A stretch of DNA of 17,575 bases from an uncultured Parafilimonas sp. (GCA_937892395.1 CALAGJ010000064.1:1-17575), one strand, 5' to 3'. Shown: positions 1 to 7,409, counted from the stretch's first letter. Numbers and translations: made by a program. Notes: generated by a model not told the origin, from the letters alone.

Positions 1-345
<345 letters not shown>

Positions 346-458
346 AAAGATTTGATCTGACTATAATTCTCATTGAAAATTAACGTCGGATATTAATTGT
401 GTTACGCTTGCTACCTTACTGTTTCTAAAATTTAAAAACTGCAATGTTGCTTTCCATC

Positions 459-488
459 TTTCAAAGAACTTAAGCTATCATATAGCTT
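459..488 (-). promoter_or_regulatory. rRNA leader antitermination site (boxB-like hairpin plus boxA)
   Basis: In the rRNA leader on the minus strand, a perfect 7-bp inverted repeat with a 3-nt loop (AAGCTAT-ATG-ATAGCTT, 472-488) is followed at once by AGTTCTTTGAAA (459-470). The latter matches the core of bacterial rrn boxA (E. coli TGCTCTTTAACA). The order hairpin then boxA is the order of boxB and boxA in E. coli rrn leaders, where NusB/NusE (S10) bind boxA and stop Rho from terminating untranslated rRNA. The boxA call is fairly strong from sequence and position. Calling the hairpin boxB is inference. Confidence 0.6.
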
Positions 489-567
489 TTGTAGATGCGA
501 TGAGTACGAGTCATCTGTTCAATTTAGCATCTTTGTGTGAAAGTTATTTCCCTTTTTTGCGGGGTTG

Positions 568-599
568 CAAAAGTACGAATCATTTTGATACAACCCAAG
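568..599 (-). promoter_or_regulatory. rRNA operon proximal promoter
   Basis: Read on the minus strand this is CTTG (596-599), a 20-nt spacer, then TACTTTTG (568-575). It fits the Bacteroidota primary-sigma consensus TTTG-N19-21-TAnnTTTG with one mismatch in the -33 box. It is followed by GCAACCCCGC, a GC-rich start region also present after the distal promoter. Long A/T tracts at about 601-645, just upstream in the direction of transcription, could act like an UP element. Transcription would start near 560, leaving about a 215-nt leader before 16S. Confidence 0.75.
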
Positions 600-738
600 A
601 AAATTTTTATTTTTTCTTAAAAAAATTTAAAAAAATATTTTTCTAATACTATATCCTAACAAACTGATATACAAACAGATAGTATATTATTTATTCAAAT
701 TTTTTTCAAAGAGCAACTCAATTTTGTTGAGCGGGGTG

Positions 739-769
739 CAAAGATATGTGTGAGAATGTTCCAACCAAA
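739..769 (-). promoter_or_regulatory. rRNA operon distal promoter
   Basis: On the minus strand: TTTG (766-769), a 19-nt spacer, then TATCTTTG (739-746), an exact match to TTTG-N19-TAnnTTTG. It is followed by GCACCCCGC, nearly the same start region as the proximal promoter 171 bp downstream. An A/T-only tract at about 768-804 lies upstream. Two tandem promoters are usual for strongly expressed rRNA operons. Confidence 0.75.
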
Positions 770-805
770 TATTTATTTAGTTTTTTTTAAAAAATATTTT
801 AAAAC

Positions 806-1843
806 CCAGTGATATCAAGGGTTTCCAACATAGTAAATATTCCCACTTATTTCACATTGGTTGCACAGATTAAATACTTTCAATGAATATGGGCAAAATT
901 GCCCTTCGGAAATAGGGGATATTTGAAAATTTAAACCCAAATAAGTGCTTTCGACAGGATATATTTTACTGATGATAGCAAAACAGAATGCTATTGGATT
1001 TAAAAATAGTTGAACTAAAGGTTTTATTGAAAGTAAAAACAATTGTGTTGCAAAATGGAGTATGTACATAGATTGGTAATAATATCAAATATTGGATAGA
1101 ACAAATATCAAGACATAGATAACCATTTTGAATACTTATTCATCAATGTTTTTATTCTGAGAAGAACTTAAATATTATAAACAGAAAAGAATACAATTGT
1201 CTAATTCATTTTTTGAGATAGCTTTATTTTTCCCCAATAGAGAAATCGTATTGGTAGAACTCAAAGCATTTAAAGGAAATAATACTCCTTCTGGAACGAA
1301 ATCGAATATATAATTTGAACACAGATTTTTTTAAAAATAAATCAATCATTACTCCAAACTCTACTTGCAATGCAATTCCAATTTTGATAAGTAAAAAATT
1401 GTCTGAATAGAAATCCAGATATAGACACTTGCAATTAATAACCTTCATTGCGTCCCAAAAGGGTCTTTAAAAAATACTTTTCTCATTCTATCAATCTTTT
1501 GTCTCCAACAGGACAAAAGATAATAACTCATAACATACATGATTATCTATAACACCTCAAAAAATGAATTAGTTAATACAATGCGTTTGGTCAAATGTTA
1601 TTTATATTTTGTAATAGCAGGCAAATTAGTGGATAGTATATATAAACTCATCCAGATTTTGGAATTGAAATTTATCACAAACTCCAAACTCATCAGACAT
1701 ATTCATTTAGGAACAATTCAAATAGCCCAGTTATTCGTTAGGAGAAAATTTAAACTCTGATATTTAGACAACTTTACTTTAAACTTTTCAGAACTACATT
1801 AATTATAAACACTGGTTCATGACGTTTGGATCCGTTTTGATAC
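806..1843. other. AT-rich intergenic region with no convincing gene
   Basis: About 1 kb between the rRNA promoters and the rpsG terminator. Three frames of 73-84 codons are open here (815-1069 minus, 1224-1448 minus, 1539-1760 plus). Their predicted proteins match no family I recognise, they overlap nothing conserved, and they have the low-complexity composition expected by chance in AT-rich DNA. Read on the plus strand, 820-1074 shows a codon-like stretch broken by about five stops, which might be an old gene remnant but cannot be named. I see no tRNA, repeat array or riboswitch here. Confidence 0.5.
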
Positions 1844-1871
1844 AAAAAAAACCATCCCAAAAATGGGATGG
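1844..1871 (-). terminator. Rho-independent terminator of rpsL-rpsG
   Basis: A 7-bp stem (CCATCCC at 1852-1858 with GGGATGG at 1865-1871) has a 6-nt loop. On the minus strand it is followed by a run of eight T (complement of 1844-1851). It begins about 24 nt past the rpsG stop, so the transcript most likely ends here, before any fusA gene. Confidence 0.88.
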
Positions 1872-1894
1872 CTTTTAAATATTATTTAGATTTT

Positions 1895-2362
1895 TTACAC
1901 TCTAAAATGTGCAAATGCTTTGTTAGCTTCTGCCATACGATGTACATCTTCTTTCTTTTTGAAAGCTGCACCTTCACCTTTACTGGCAGCCACAATCTCA
2001 TTGGCTAATTTGTCAGCCATTGTTCTACCATTTCTTTCTCTACTGAAACGAATAAGCCATTTGATGCTTAGAGAAATTTTTCTATCTGCACGAACCTCGG
2101 AAGGAATTTGGAAAGTAGCTCCTCCTATACGACGACTTCTAACTTCTACAGCAGGAGTAACATTTGCCAGGGCTTTTTTCCAGATTTCATAACCACTTTC
2201 ATTGGTCATTTTTCCAACTTTATCTAAAGCATCATAAAAACTCTTCATGGCTACACTTTTCTTTCCTTGCCACATTACATTGTTTACAAAACGCGTAACC
2301 AATACATCATTATATACTGGATCTGGGGCGAGTGGTAACTTTTTTGCTTGCGCTTTCCGCAT
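1895..2362 (-). CDS. rpsG: 30S ribosomal protein S7
   Basis: A 155-aa protein of the uS7 family, the primary 16S rRNA-binding protein that nucleates assembly of the 30S head and sits near the decoding centre and E site. The sequence is recognisable throughout: the N-terminal MRKAQAKK start, DPVYNDVLVTRFVNNVMWQGKK (residues about 14-35), the VEVRSRRIGGATFQIPSEV block (about 72-90) and the C-terminal MAEANKAFAHFRV. Length is normal for the family. It lies 24 nt downstream of rpsL in the same direction, so the two are co-transcribed from the rpsL promoter. A terminator lies 24 nt after its stop. In many bacteria fusA follows in the str operon; here it does not. Confidence 0.98.
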   Translation of the reverse strand: MRKAQAKKLPLAPDPVYNDVLVTRFVNNVMWQGKKSVAMKSFYDALDKVGKMTNESGYEIWKKALANVTPAVEVRSRRIGGATFQIPSEVRADRKISLSIKWLIRFSRERNGRTMADKLANEIVAASKGEGAAFKKKEDVHRMAEANKAFAHFRV

Positions 2363-2386
2363 GGTATGAGAATTTTTTTAAATTAT

Positions 2387-2767
2387 TTACTTCTTAGGTT
2401 TTTCCTTTTTTGTACCGTATTTACTGCGGCTCTTTTTGCGATCTTTCACACCGACAGTATCCAAACTTCCTCTCACAATATGGTATCGTACACCTGGAAG
2501 ATCTTTTACACGACCACCTCGTATTAATACAATGGAGTGCTCTTGTAGATTATGACCTTCACCAGGAATATAAGCAATGACTTCAACCTTATTTGTAAGA
2601 CGAACTTTTGCTACTTTACGTAGGGCAGAATTCGGTTTTTTTGGAGTAGTGGTGTACACACGGGTACAAACTCCTCTACGCTGAGGACATGCATCCAAAG
2701 CTCTGGATTTGCTCTTAGCCCGGATGATTTCCCGACCTTTTCTAACTAATTGCTGTATTGTAGGCAT
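2387..2767 (-). CDS. rpsL: 30S ribosomal protein S12
   Basis: A 126-aa protein of the uS12 family, a core part of the decoding centre that monitors codon-anticodon pairing. It opens MPTIQQLVRKGRE and contains the invariant CTRVYTTTPKKPNSALRK segment and the GGRVKDLPGVRYH segment. The two lysines whose replacement gives streptomycin resistance in E. coli are both present (Lys43 and Lys88, E. coli gene numbering), as is Asp89, the usual methylthiolation site. The protein is thus the ordinary streptomycin-binding type. The C-terminus has a lysine-rich tail (YGTKKEKPKK). There is no clear Shine-Dalgarno upstream, as is common in Bacteroidota. It is the first gene of a two-gene unit with rpsG. Confidence 0.98.
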   Translation of the reverse strand: MPTIQQLVRKGREIIRAKSKSRALDACPQRRGVCTRVYTTTPKKPNSALRKVAKVRLTNKVEVIAYIPGEGHNLQEHSIVLIRGGRVKDLPGVRYHIVRGSLDTVGVKDRKKSRSKYGTKKEKPKK

Positions 2768-2792
2768 TCTATACCATCATTTTTTGGGACGG

Positions 2793-2823
2793 CAAAAGTA
2801 TGTGCTTATATCATACAAACAAA
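2793..2823 (-). promoter_or_regulatory. rpsL-rpsG promoter
   Basis: On the minus strand: TTTG (2820-2823), a 19-nt spacer and TACTTTTG (2793-2800), an exact TTTG-N19-TAnnTTTG match. Its -7 box is the same 8-mer as in the rRNA proximal promoter. The start codon is 25 nt beyond the -7 box, leaving a short 5' UTR. Confidence 0.78.
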
Positions 2824-3021
2824 ATGAAATATTGAATTTTTCATACTTTCATCTAATAAAAAATGCTAAATCAGAAAAAAACTACCATTTCTTGCTTTAT
2901 TTTCATGGGTTTGCTTGATAAAACTTTTTCTATATTTAGGAATCATTTTGGATATTTAAACTTTAATTCAGATTTTGACATTTTGAACCGAAAATCTGTA
3001 AAATCTCAGCCCACACCACCC

Positions 3022-3029
3022 TACATTTG
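3022..3029 (+). promoter_or_regulatory. -7 promoter box of the propeller/rhodanese pair
   Basis: TACATTTG fits TAnnTTTG and ends 17 nt before the ATG at 3047. No TTG is found at the expected -33 distance, so this is a partial match only. Confidence 0.45.
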
Positions 3030-3046
3030 CACCTTCAAAAAAATAA

Positions 3047-4117
3047 ATGAAAAAATACATATTCCTTTTGGTCGTTGTGTTTGCAGTGAATAAAATACAT
3101 GCGCAACAGAGTACTCCAGATTCTGTACACTACTCGGAAGAAACTCATTTTGCCAATTTGCAACAACTTACATTTGGTGGTGATAATGCAGAAGCTTATT
3201 TCAATTTTTCTGGCACACATATAATTTTTCAGCGTACAAATCCAAAAGACAATTTACCCTGTGATCAGATGTTTATTGGCAAAATACCGAAATTTGGTGA
3301 GCCATTTACTTATAAAATGGTAAGTACCGGAAAAGGACGCACCACCTGTGGGGCATTTACAAAAGATGGTGCTCATATAATTTATGCAAGTACGCATTTA
3401 TCTGCAGATACCTGCCCTCCTATTCCTGATAGAAAAAAATATGGAAACCGATATATCTGGCCACTATATGATAGCTATGATATTTTTATGGCAGATACAA
3501 ATGGTAATATTGTCAAACAACTAACAACCAGCAAAGGCTATGATGCAGAGGCAACTCTAAGCCCTGACGGAAACAAAATGATATATACCAGTGATAAAGA
3601 TGGAGACATAGAACTTTATGTAATGGACTTAAGAACTGGTCAAGAAAAAAGAATAACGCATTCTTTAGGTTATGATGGTGGCGCATGGTTTTGCCCCAAC
3701 GGCAAAAAAATTATTTGGCGTGCTTCCCGCCCAAAATCAGATAGCGCTATAGCCGAATACAAAAATTTTCTTGCAGAGCATTTGGTGGCACCTACTAATA
3801 TGGAGGTCTTTACTGCAAAAGCCAATGGCAAAAAAATTAAACAGGTAACCGCCTTGGGAAAAGCCAACTGGGCTCCAGTTTTTATGCCTGATGGAAAACG
3901 AATCCTATTTGCCAGTAATCATGAATATAGTAGGGGATTCCCTTTCAACTTGTATATCTTAAATCCTGATAGCAAATTAACAAAAATCAGCAGAGATAAA
4001 GGTTTTGACGCTTTTCCGATGTTCTCTTCCGATGGCAAAAAATTTATTTTTTGTAGCAATAGAAATAATGGCGGTACAAGAGACACAAACATTTTCATAG
4101 CAGATTGGATTGAATAA
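3047..4117 (+). CDS. Secreted TolB-like (PD40/WD40-like) beta-propeller protein
   Basis: A 356-aa protein. Residues 1-19 form a signal peptide (MKKYIFLLVVVFAVNKIHA, cut before QQ), so it should act in the periplasm or outside the cell. The rest is a run of PD40-type propeller blades with the pattern S/PDGxKIxFxS followed by a DIYxMD-like strand. These are clear at about 158-195 (LSPDGNKMIYTSDKDGDIEL), 202-225, 266-305 (MPDGKRILFASN) and 312-351 (SSDGKKFIFCSNRN); weaker blades lie at about 39-62 and 99-115. About six blades fits the TolB propeller fold. No peptidase or other enzymatic domain is attached, so a binding or scaffold role is likely but the ligand is unknown. The stop lies only 6 nt before the next ATG, so it is probably co-transcribed with the rhodanese gene. 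Confidence 0.85.
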   Translation: MKKYIFLLVVVFAVNKIHAQQSTPDSVHYSEETHFANLQQLTFGGDNAEAYFNFSGTHIIFQRTNPKDNLPCDQMFIGKIPKFGEPFTYKMVSTGKGRTTCGAFTKDGAHIIYASTHLSADTCPPIPDRKKYGNRYIWPLYDSYDIFMADTNGNIVKQLTTSKGYDAEATLSPDGNKMIYTSDKDGDIELYVMDLRTGQEKRITHSLGYDGGAWFCPNGKKIIWRASRPKSDSAIAEYKNFLAEHLVAPTNMEVFTAKANGKKIKQVTALGKANWAPVFMPDGKRILFASNHEYSRGFPFNLYILNPDSKLTKISRDKGFDAFPMFSSDGKKFIFCSNRNNGGTRDTNIFIADWIE

Positions 4118-4123
4118 AAATAT

Positions 4124-4417
4124 ATGGCAACAAAGAAAACAAAAGAGGAATTACTCAACTTCATGGAGTCAACTTATACAGCATTAATAGATATAAGAAC
4201 TACAGATGAATATGATAAACGTCATATTCCAGGCTCTATAAACAAAGAAGCAACTACACTCCTAAATAATATAGACGAATTGTCCAAATTCAAAACAATA
4301 GTATGTATTTGTAACCATGGACATAAAAGAAGTCAGCAAGCAGCTGATACTTTAATCTCCGCAGGGCTTAACAATATCTATTATTTGGAAGGAGGTGTAG
4401 ATGGTTGGTTTCAATAA
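4124..4417 (+). CDS. Single-domain rhodanese-like protein with a CX5R loop
   Basis: A 97-aa one-domain rhodanese-fold protein without signal peptide, so cytoplasmic. Family marks are the LIDIRTTDEYDKRHIPGSIN segment (residues 21-40), the nucleophile Cys63 at the end of strand IVCIC, and the C-terminal YYLEGGVDGW (87-95). Rhodaneses move sulfane sulfur between donors and acceptors through a Cys persulfide. The loop here reads C-N-H-G-H-K-R-S. The arginine is six residues after the cysteine (CX5R), one more than in typical sulfurtransferases (CxxGxRS). A 7-residue loop is known from Cdc25 and arsenate-reductase relatives of the fold. The substrate is therefore uncertain. It follows the propeller gene by 6 nt. 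Confidence 0.88.
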   Translation: MATKKTKEELLNFMESTYTALIDIRTTDEYDKRHIPGSINKEATTLLNNIDELSKFKTIVCICNHGHKRSQQAADTLISAGLNNIYYLEGGVDGWFQ

Positions 4418-4727
4418 CCTTTATGGCGTCTCGACAGAATAATTTGAAAGAGTATTGGCAATAATACTTAGGTTACTATTAGCCAGTGAAAATTTGCAAT
4501 GCAAAAGTAAATGGACTTCTATTGGATAAACTTTTGTGCCGCAGCAAACCTTTGGTAAATATTTACTGATAAACTCAGAAGCAATAAATAAGACCATTCG
4601 TTACAAAAAATTTACGACCTGTGGCACATTATGGATTTTGTTTCAATCTATTGTGGAGGTCAACAATAACAAAAATCTATCTCAGCTCTAAAAAAATCCA
4701 TTGCAATATGCAGGATTATGAACAATT
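4418..4727. other. Intergenic region, no gene seen
   Basis: About 310 nt between the rhodanese stop and the tRNA-Ser terminator. All frames are short and broken, and I see no RNA gene. There is no clear own terminator for the propeller-rhodanese pair; the hairpin at 4728-4764 is symmetrical enough to serve both strands. Confidence 0.5.
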
Positions 4728-4764
4728 AAAAAAGGCTGCTCAATCTTATTGATACAGCCTCTTT
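4728..4764 (-). terminator. Terminator after tRNA-Ser (possibly bidirectional)
   Basis: On the minus strand, AGGCTG, then a TCAAT/ATTGA inner stem with a short loop, then CAGCCT and a run of T. It begins about 10 nt beyond the tRNA 3' end. The plus strand also has a T-run after the stem (4761-4766), so it could also stop transcripts coming from the rhodanese gene. Confidence 0.75.
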
Positions 4765-4767
4765 TTG

Positions 4768-4855
4768 CGGTGAAGGAGGGATTCGAACCCTCGGTACAGT
4801 TTACCCGTACGGCAGTTTAGCAAACTGCTGATTTCAGCCACTCATCCACCTCACC
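4768..4855 (-). tRNA. tRNA-Ser (anticodon GCU)
   Basis: An 88-nt class II tRNA. The acceptor stem GGTGAGG pairs with CTTCACC (one G-T pair), with discriminator G at 4768. The T arm is GAGGG-TTCGAAT-CCCTC. The anticodon stem GCAGT/ACTGC encloses loop TTGCTAA, giving anticodon GCT (complement at 4819-4821), which reads AGC and AGU serine codons. The long variable arm between the anticodon and T stems is typical of tRNA-Ser. The 3' CCA is not encoded (the gene is followed by CAA), so it must be added after transcription. Confidence 0.96.
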
Positions 4856-4872
4856 GTCGTTGAATGAGGCTG

Positions 4873-4880
4873 CAAATATA
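4873..4880 (-). promoter_or_regulatory. -7 promoter box of tRNA-Ser
   Basis: Minus-strand TATATTTG fits TAnnTTTG, 17 nt upstream of the tRNA 5' end. A TTTG upstream (4905-4908) has a 24-nt spacer, longer than usual, so the -33 part is doubtful. Confidence 0.5.
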
Positions 4881-5088
4881 GATGCCTACTTTAAAATAAA
4901 AAATCAAATCAGCAGATAGGGCTAATTCTTTTCGAATAGCGTTTCAACATTTCATAATAAAATCATCTGCAAAATCAGTTCTAATCAGCTATTTTGCAAT
5001 GTGAACAAATGCACAAATAAGTAGCACTTTAATAAAAAATATTTATCAGCATACCATTTATCCTTTTAAACAATAGTGCTTTATTCCC

Positions 5089-5096
5089 TACATTAG
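5089..5096 (+). promoter_or_regulatory. Possible -7 box of the GH65 gene
   Basis: TACATTAG differs by one base from TAnnTTTG and ends 16 nt before the ATG at 5113. No good -33 box is seen, so this is weak. Confidence 0.25.
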
Positions 5097-5112
5097 CTCC
5101 ATAACAAAAAGT

Positions 5113-7128
5113 ATGAAACGAATTGTATATCTATTTGCATTGCTATGCCCCGCAATCTTATCCTATGCGCAAGACCCCTGGATTATAAAAGCAGATCAAA
5201 TAAACCCTGCCAATTATTATGGCATTACATCTGCCAATGGCATGCTGGGTATAGTAAGTAGTGCAGAGCCCCTCAGGGTAAAAGAAGTGGTATTGGCCGG
5301 TGCATATGATTTATATGGCCGTGGCCGTGTGAGCAATTTTTTGCGTAGCTTTAACCTACTCAACATGGGCTTGGATATTGATGGGCGACGCGTAGATACT
5401 AAAAATATCAGCAACTATACACAGCAGTTAGACATGCACAACGGAGCTTTTAGTTCCGCTTTTAATATGTCTGACAAAGCCAAAGTACAAGCCACTTATT
5501 ATGCCTTACGGCAAATGCCCCATACCGCTCTGATGACCGTAACCATTATTGCCCAAAAAGACATAGTCATAACAGGTAGCAGCATCATGGAAGCACCCGA
5601 TGCACTGCGTGATGTACAGAATTATTACAATGAAATTGATCGCCCACATACTACCATTTCCTTGCTGACCTCATCAGCAAAAAGTCCTACCGGAAAATTA
5701 TTGCTTTGCGCCAGCAATTCATTTTTATTTGATGAGCCTCATGGCAGCGAGCCACGTGTCATTCATGAAATGTGGGACAACAATATGCACCTGGTAAAGT
5801 TTACAAAAAAAATTGCCGCAGGCAGCACATATAGTTTTTCTATTGTTGGTTCATCCGTTACCTCTGCACACCATGACGACCCGCTCAATCAGGCTGAGCG
5901 GCTTACCATTTTTGCAAAATTAGAAGGTCGTAAAAGATTGACGGAGCTGCACAACAAAGCCTGGCAAGCACTCTGGCAAAGTGATATACAAATAGAGGGC
6001 AATGCACAAGCCCAGCAGGATGTAAGAAGTATGTTGTATCATTTATATTCCTTTAATAGAGCGGGCACTTCACTATCACCCAGTCCTATGGGGCTGAGCG
6101 GACTCGGATACAATGGTCATGTGTTTTGGGATACAGAGTTATGGATGTTTCCTGCGTTGTTAGTCATGCATCCGGAGCTGGCGCATAGCATGATGGAGTA
6201 TCGGTTTGAAAGATTAGCAGCTGCTAAGCGCAATGCATTTACACTGGGCTATAAAGGAGCTATGTACCCTTGGGAAAGTGCAGAATCAGGAGTAGAAGAA
6301 ACACCCGTATGGGCACTCAGCGGTCCTTTTGAACATCATATAACTGCCGATGTGGCCATAGCAGCATGGACCTATTATTGTGCAACACAAGATACGGAAT
6401 GGCTACGCACAAAAGGCTATCCCATACTCAGTGCCACTGCAGATTTTTGGTGCAGCAGAGTGGAGCGAAATGGTCCCGGTGCTTATGACATAAAAAATGT
6501 AGTAGCAGCAGACGAGTGGGCAGAAAATGTAGATAACAATGCATTTACAAATGGAGCAGCCATTACCAATTTAAGGGCTGCAACTCAAGCAGCACAAGTG
6601 CTGGGCATTATGCCTTCGCCAGATTGGAAACTCGTAGCAGACAATATACCCATACTCCAATTTCCGGATGGCACCACAAAGGAGCATGCCACCTACAATG
6701 GAGAAGGAATAAAACAGGGAGATGTCAACTTACTGAGCTACCCCCTCAAACTCATAACTGATGAAACACAGATAAAAAAAGATTTGGCATACTATGAAAG
6801 CAGGGTACCCACAGAAGGCACACCAGCCATGACTCAGGCCATTTTTACATTACTCTATGCAAGGCTTGGCAATGCAGAAAAAGCAGCCTATTGGTTTAAT
6901 GATGCTTACAAGCCAAACCTACTTGCACCCTTTGGCGTATTAGCAGAAACCAAAGGAGGCACCAATCCATATTTTGCCACAGGGGCCGGAGGCATACTAC
7001 AGTCTGTACTCATGGGTTTTGGCGGATTAGACATTACACCCACAGGCATAGTACAAGTAAAAAGCACATTGCCCACCGGATGGAAAAGTTTAAAGATTAT
7101 TGCCAATGGAAGGGAGTGGAAAAAATAA
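5113..7128 (+). CDS. Secreted GH65-family glycoside hydrolase (trehalase/glucosidase type)
   Basis: A 671-aa protein with a signal peptide at residues 1-19 (MKRIVYLFALLCPAILSYA). It has an N-terminal beta-sandwich-like region (about 25-270) and an (alpha/alpha)6 barrel. Family blocks are GYNGHVFWDTELWMFP (332-347, with Asp340), YRFERLAAAKRNAFTLGYKGAMYPWES (363-389), AADEWAENVDNNAFTN (465-480), IKQGDVNLLSYP (533-544) and PTEGTPAMT (566-574). In GH65 the Glu of the DEW/DEY motif (here Glu468) is the general acid. Phosphorylases carry a phosphate-binding THDSSLS-like block where this protein has TEGTPAMT with Glu568. That pattern matches the hydrolases of the family (acid trehalase, ATHL1/PGGHG), so I infer a retaining-of-family inverting hydrolase of alpha-glucosides rather than a phosphorylase. 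The exact substrate is not evident. It stands alone, with no SusC/SusD or other sugar genes beside it. Confidence 0.87.
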   Translation: MKRIVYLFALLCPAILSYAQDPWIIKADQINPANYYGITSANGMLGIVSSAEPLRVKEVVLAGAYDLYGRGRVSNFLRSFNLLNMGLDIDGRRVDTKNISNYTQQLDMHNGAFSSAFNMSDKAKVQATYYALRQMPHTALMTVTIIAQKDIVITGSSIMEAPDALRDVQNYYNEIDRPHTTISLLTSSAKSPTGKLLLCASNSFLFDEPHGSEPRVIHEMWDNNMHLVKFTKKIAAGSTYSFSIVGSSVTSAHHDDPLNQAERLTIFAKLEGRKRLTELHNKAWQALWQSDIQIEGNAQAQQDVRSMLYHLYSFNRAGTSLSPSPMGLSGLGYNGHVFWDTELWMFPALLVMHPELAHSMMEYRFERLAAAKRNAFTLGYKGAMYPWESAESGVEETPVWALSGPFEHHITADVAIAAWTYYCATQDTEWLRTKGYPILSATADFWCSRVERNGPGAYDIKNVVAADEWAENVDNNAFTNGAAITNLRAATQAAQVLGIMPSPDWKLVADNIPILQFPDGTTKEHATYNGEGIKQGDVNLLSYPLKLITDETQIKKDLAYYESRVPTEGTPAMTQAIFTLLYARLGNAEKAAYWFNDAYKPNLLAPFGVLAETKGGTNPYFATGAGGILQSVLMGFGGLDITPTGIVQVKSTLPTGWKSLKIIANGREWKK

Positions 7129-7132
7129 TTTC

Positions 7133-7205
7133 CTTCCGACATAAATTCAGAATAGGCCCTTCGGGCAATGACTACGCACTATCCATTGCGAGTGAAGCGA
7201 TGTAC
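7133..7205 (+). repeat. REP-like palindromic repeat, copy A
   Basis: Contains a degenerate TTCCGAC...TTCAGAA arm, then GGCCCTTCGGGCAATGAC, CACGCACTATC-like sequence (TACGCACTATC here) and ATTGCGAGTGAAGCGA. It shares about 27 of 29 bases with copy B over the GCCCTTCGGGCAATGA to GCACTATC part. It starts 5 nt after the GH65 stop. Confidence 0.7.
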
Positions 7206-7251
7206 ACTATCGTTTAAATTTTGAAGTTTAAGGTTTGAGATTTAATTGTTT

Positions 7252-7305
7252 CGCCCTTCGGGCAATGACCACGCACTATCATTTGCGAGTGAAGCGAAGC
7301 AAAAA
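7252..7305 (+). repeat. REP-like palindromic repeat, copy B
   Basis: CGCCCTTCGGGCAATGACC followed by ACGCACTATC and TTTGCGAGTGAAGCGAAGCA. It is the same unit as copy A without the first arm. The CCC-TTC-GGG core and the TTTGC/GCAAA ends are self-complementary. Confidence 0.7.
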
Positions 7306-7351
7306 AATCCATGCAATCATTTAATTAGATAAATCAAGGGTTCAGACAATT

Positions 7352-7409
7352 TTCGCTTCCGAAGTAAATTCGGAATAGGCCCTGCGGGCAATGATATATG
7401 CGAAGCAGA
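7352..7409 (+). repeat. REP-like palindromic repeat, copy C
   Basis: Opens with a perfect inverted repeat TTCCGAA-GTAAA-TTCGGAA, then GGCCCTGCGGGCAATGA and a shortened TATGCGAAGCAG end. The first arm matches the degenerate arm of copy A. It directly precedes the recognisable part of the broken Bro-N gene. Confidence 0.65.

Noticed and set aside
815..1760. Three open frames of 73-84 codons in the AT-rich spacer
   Set aside because: No family resemblance, no promoter-like or neighbour support, and such lengths arise by chance in AT-rich DNA.
2709..3093. Two plus-strand open frames between rpsL and the propeller gene
   Set aside because: They overlap the rpsL start and promoter and the propeller start; composition is non-coding and the promoters on both strands explain the region.
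7133..7409. CRISPR array
   Set aside because: The repeats are palindromic, unequal in length, diverged and irregularly spaced, and no cas genes are present; a REP-like family fits better.
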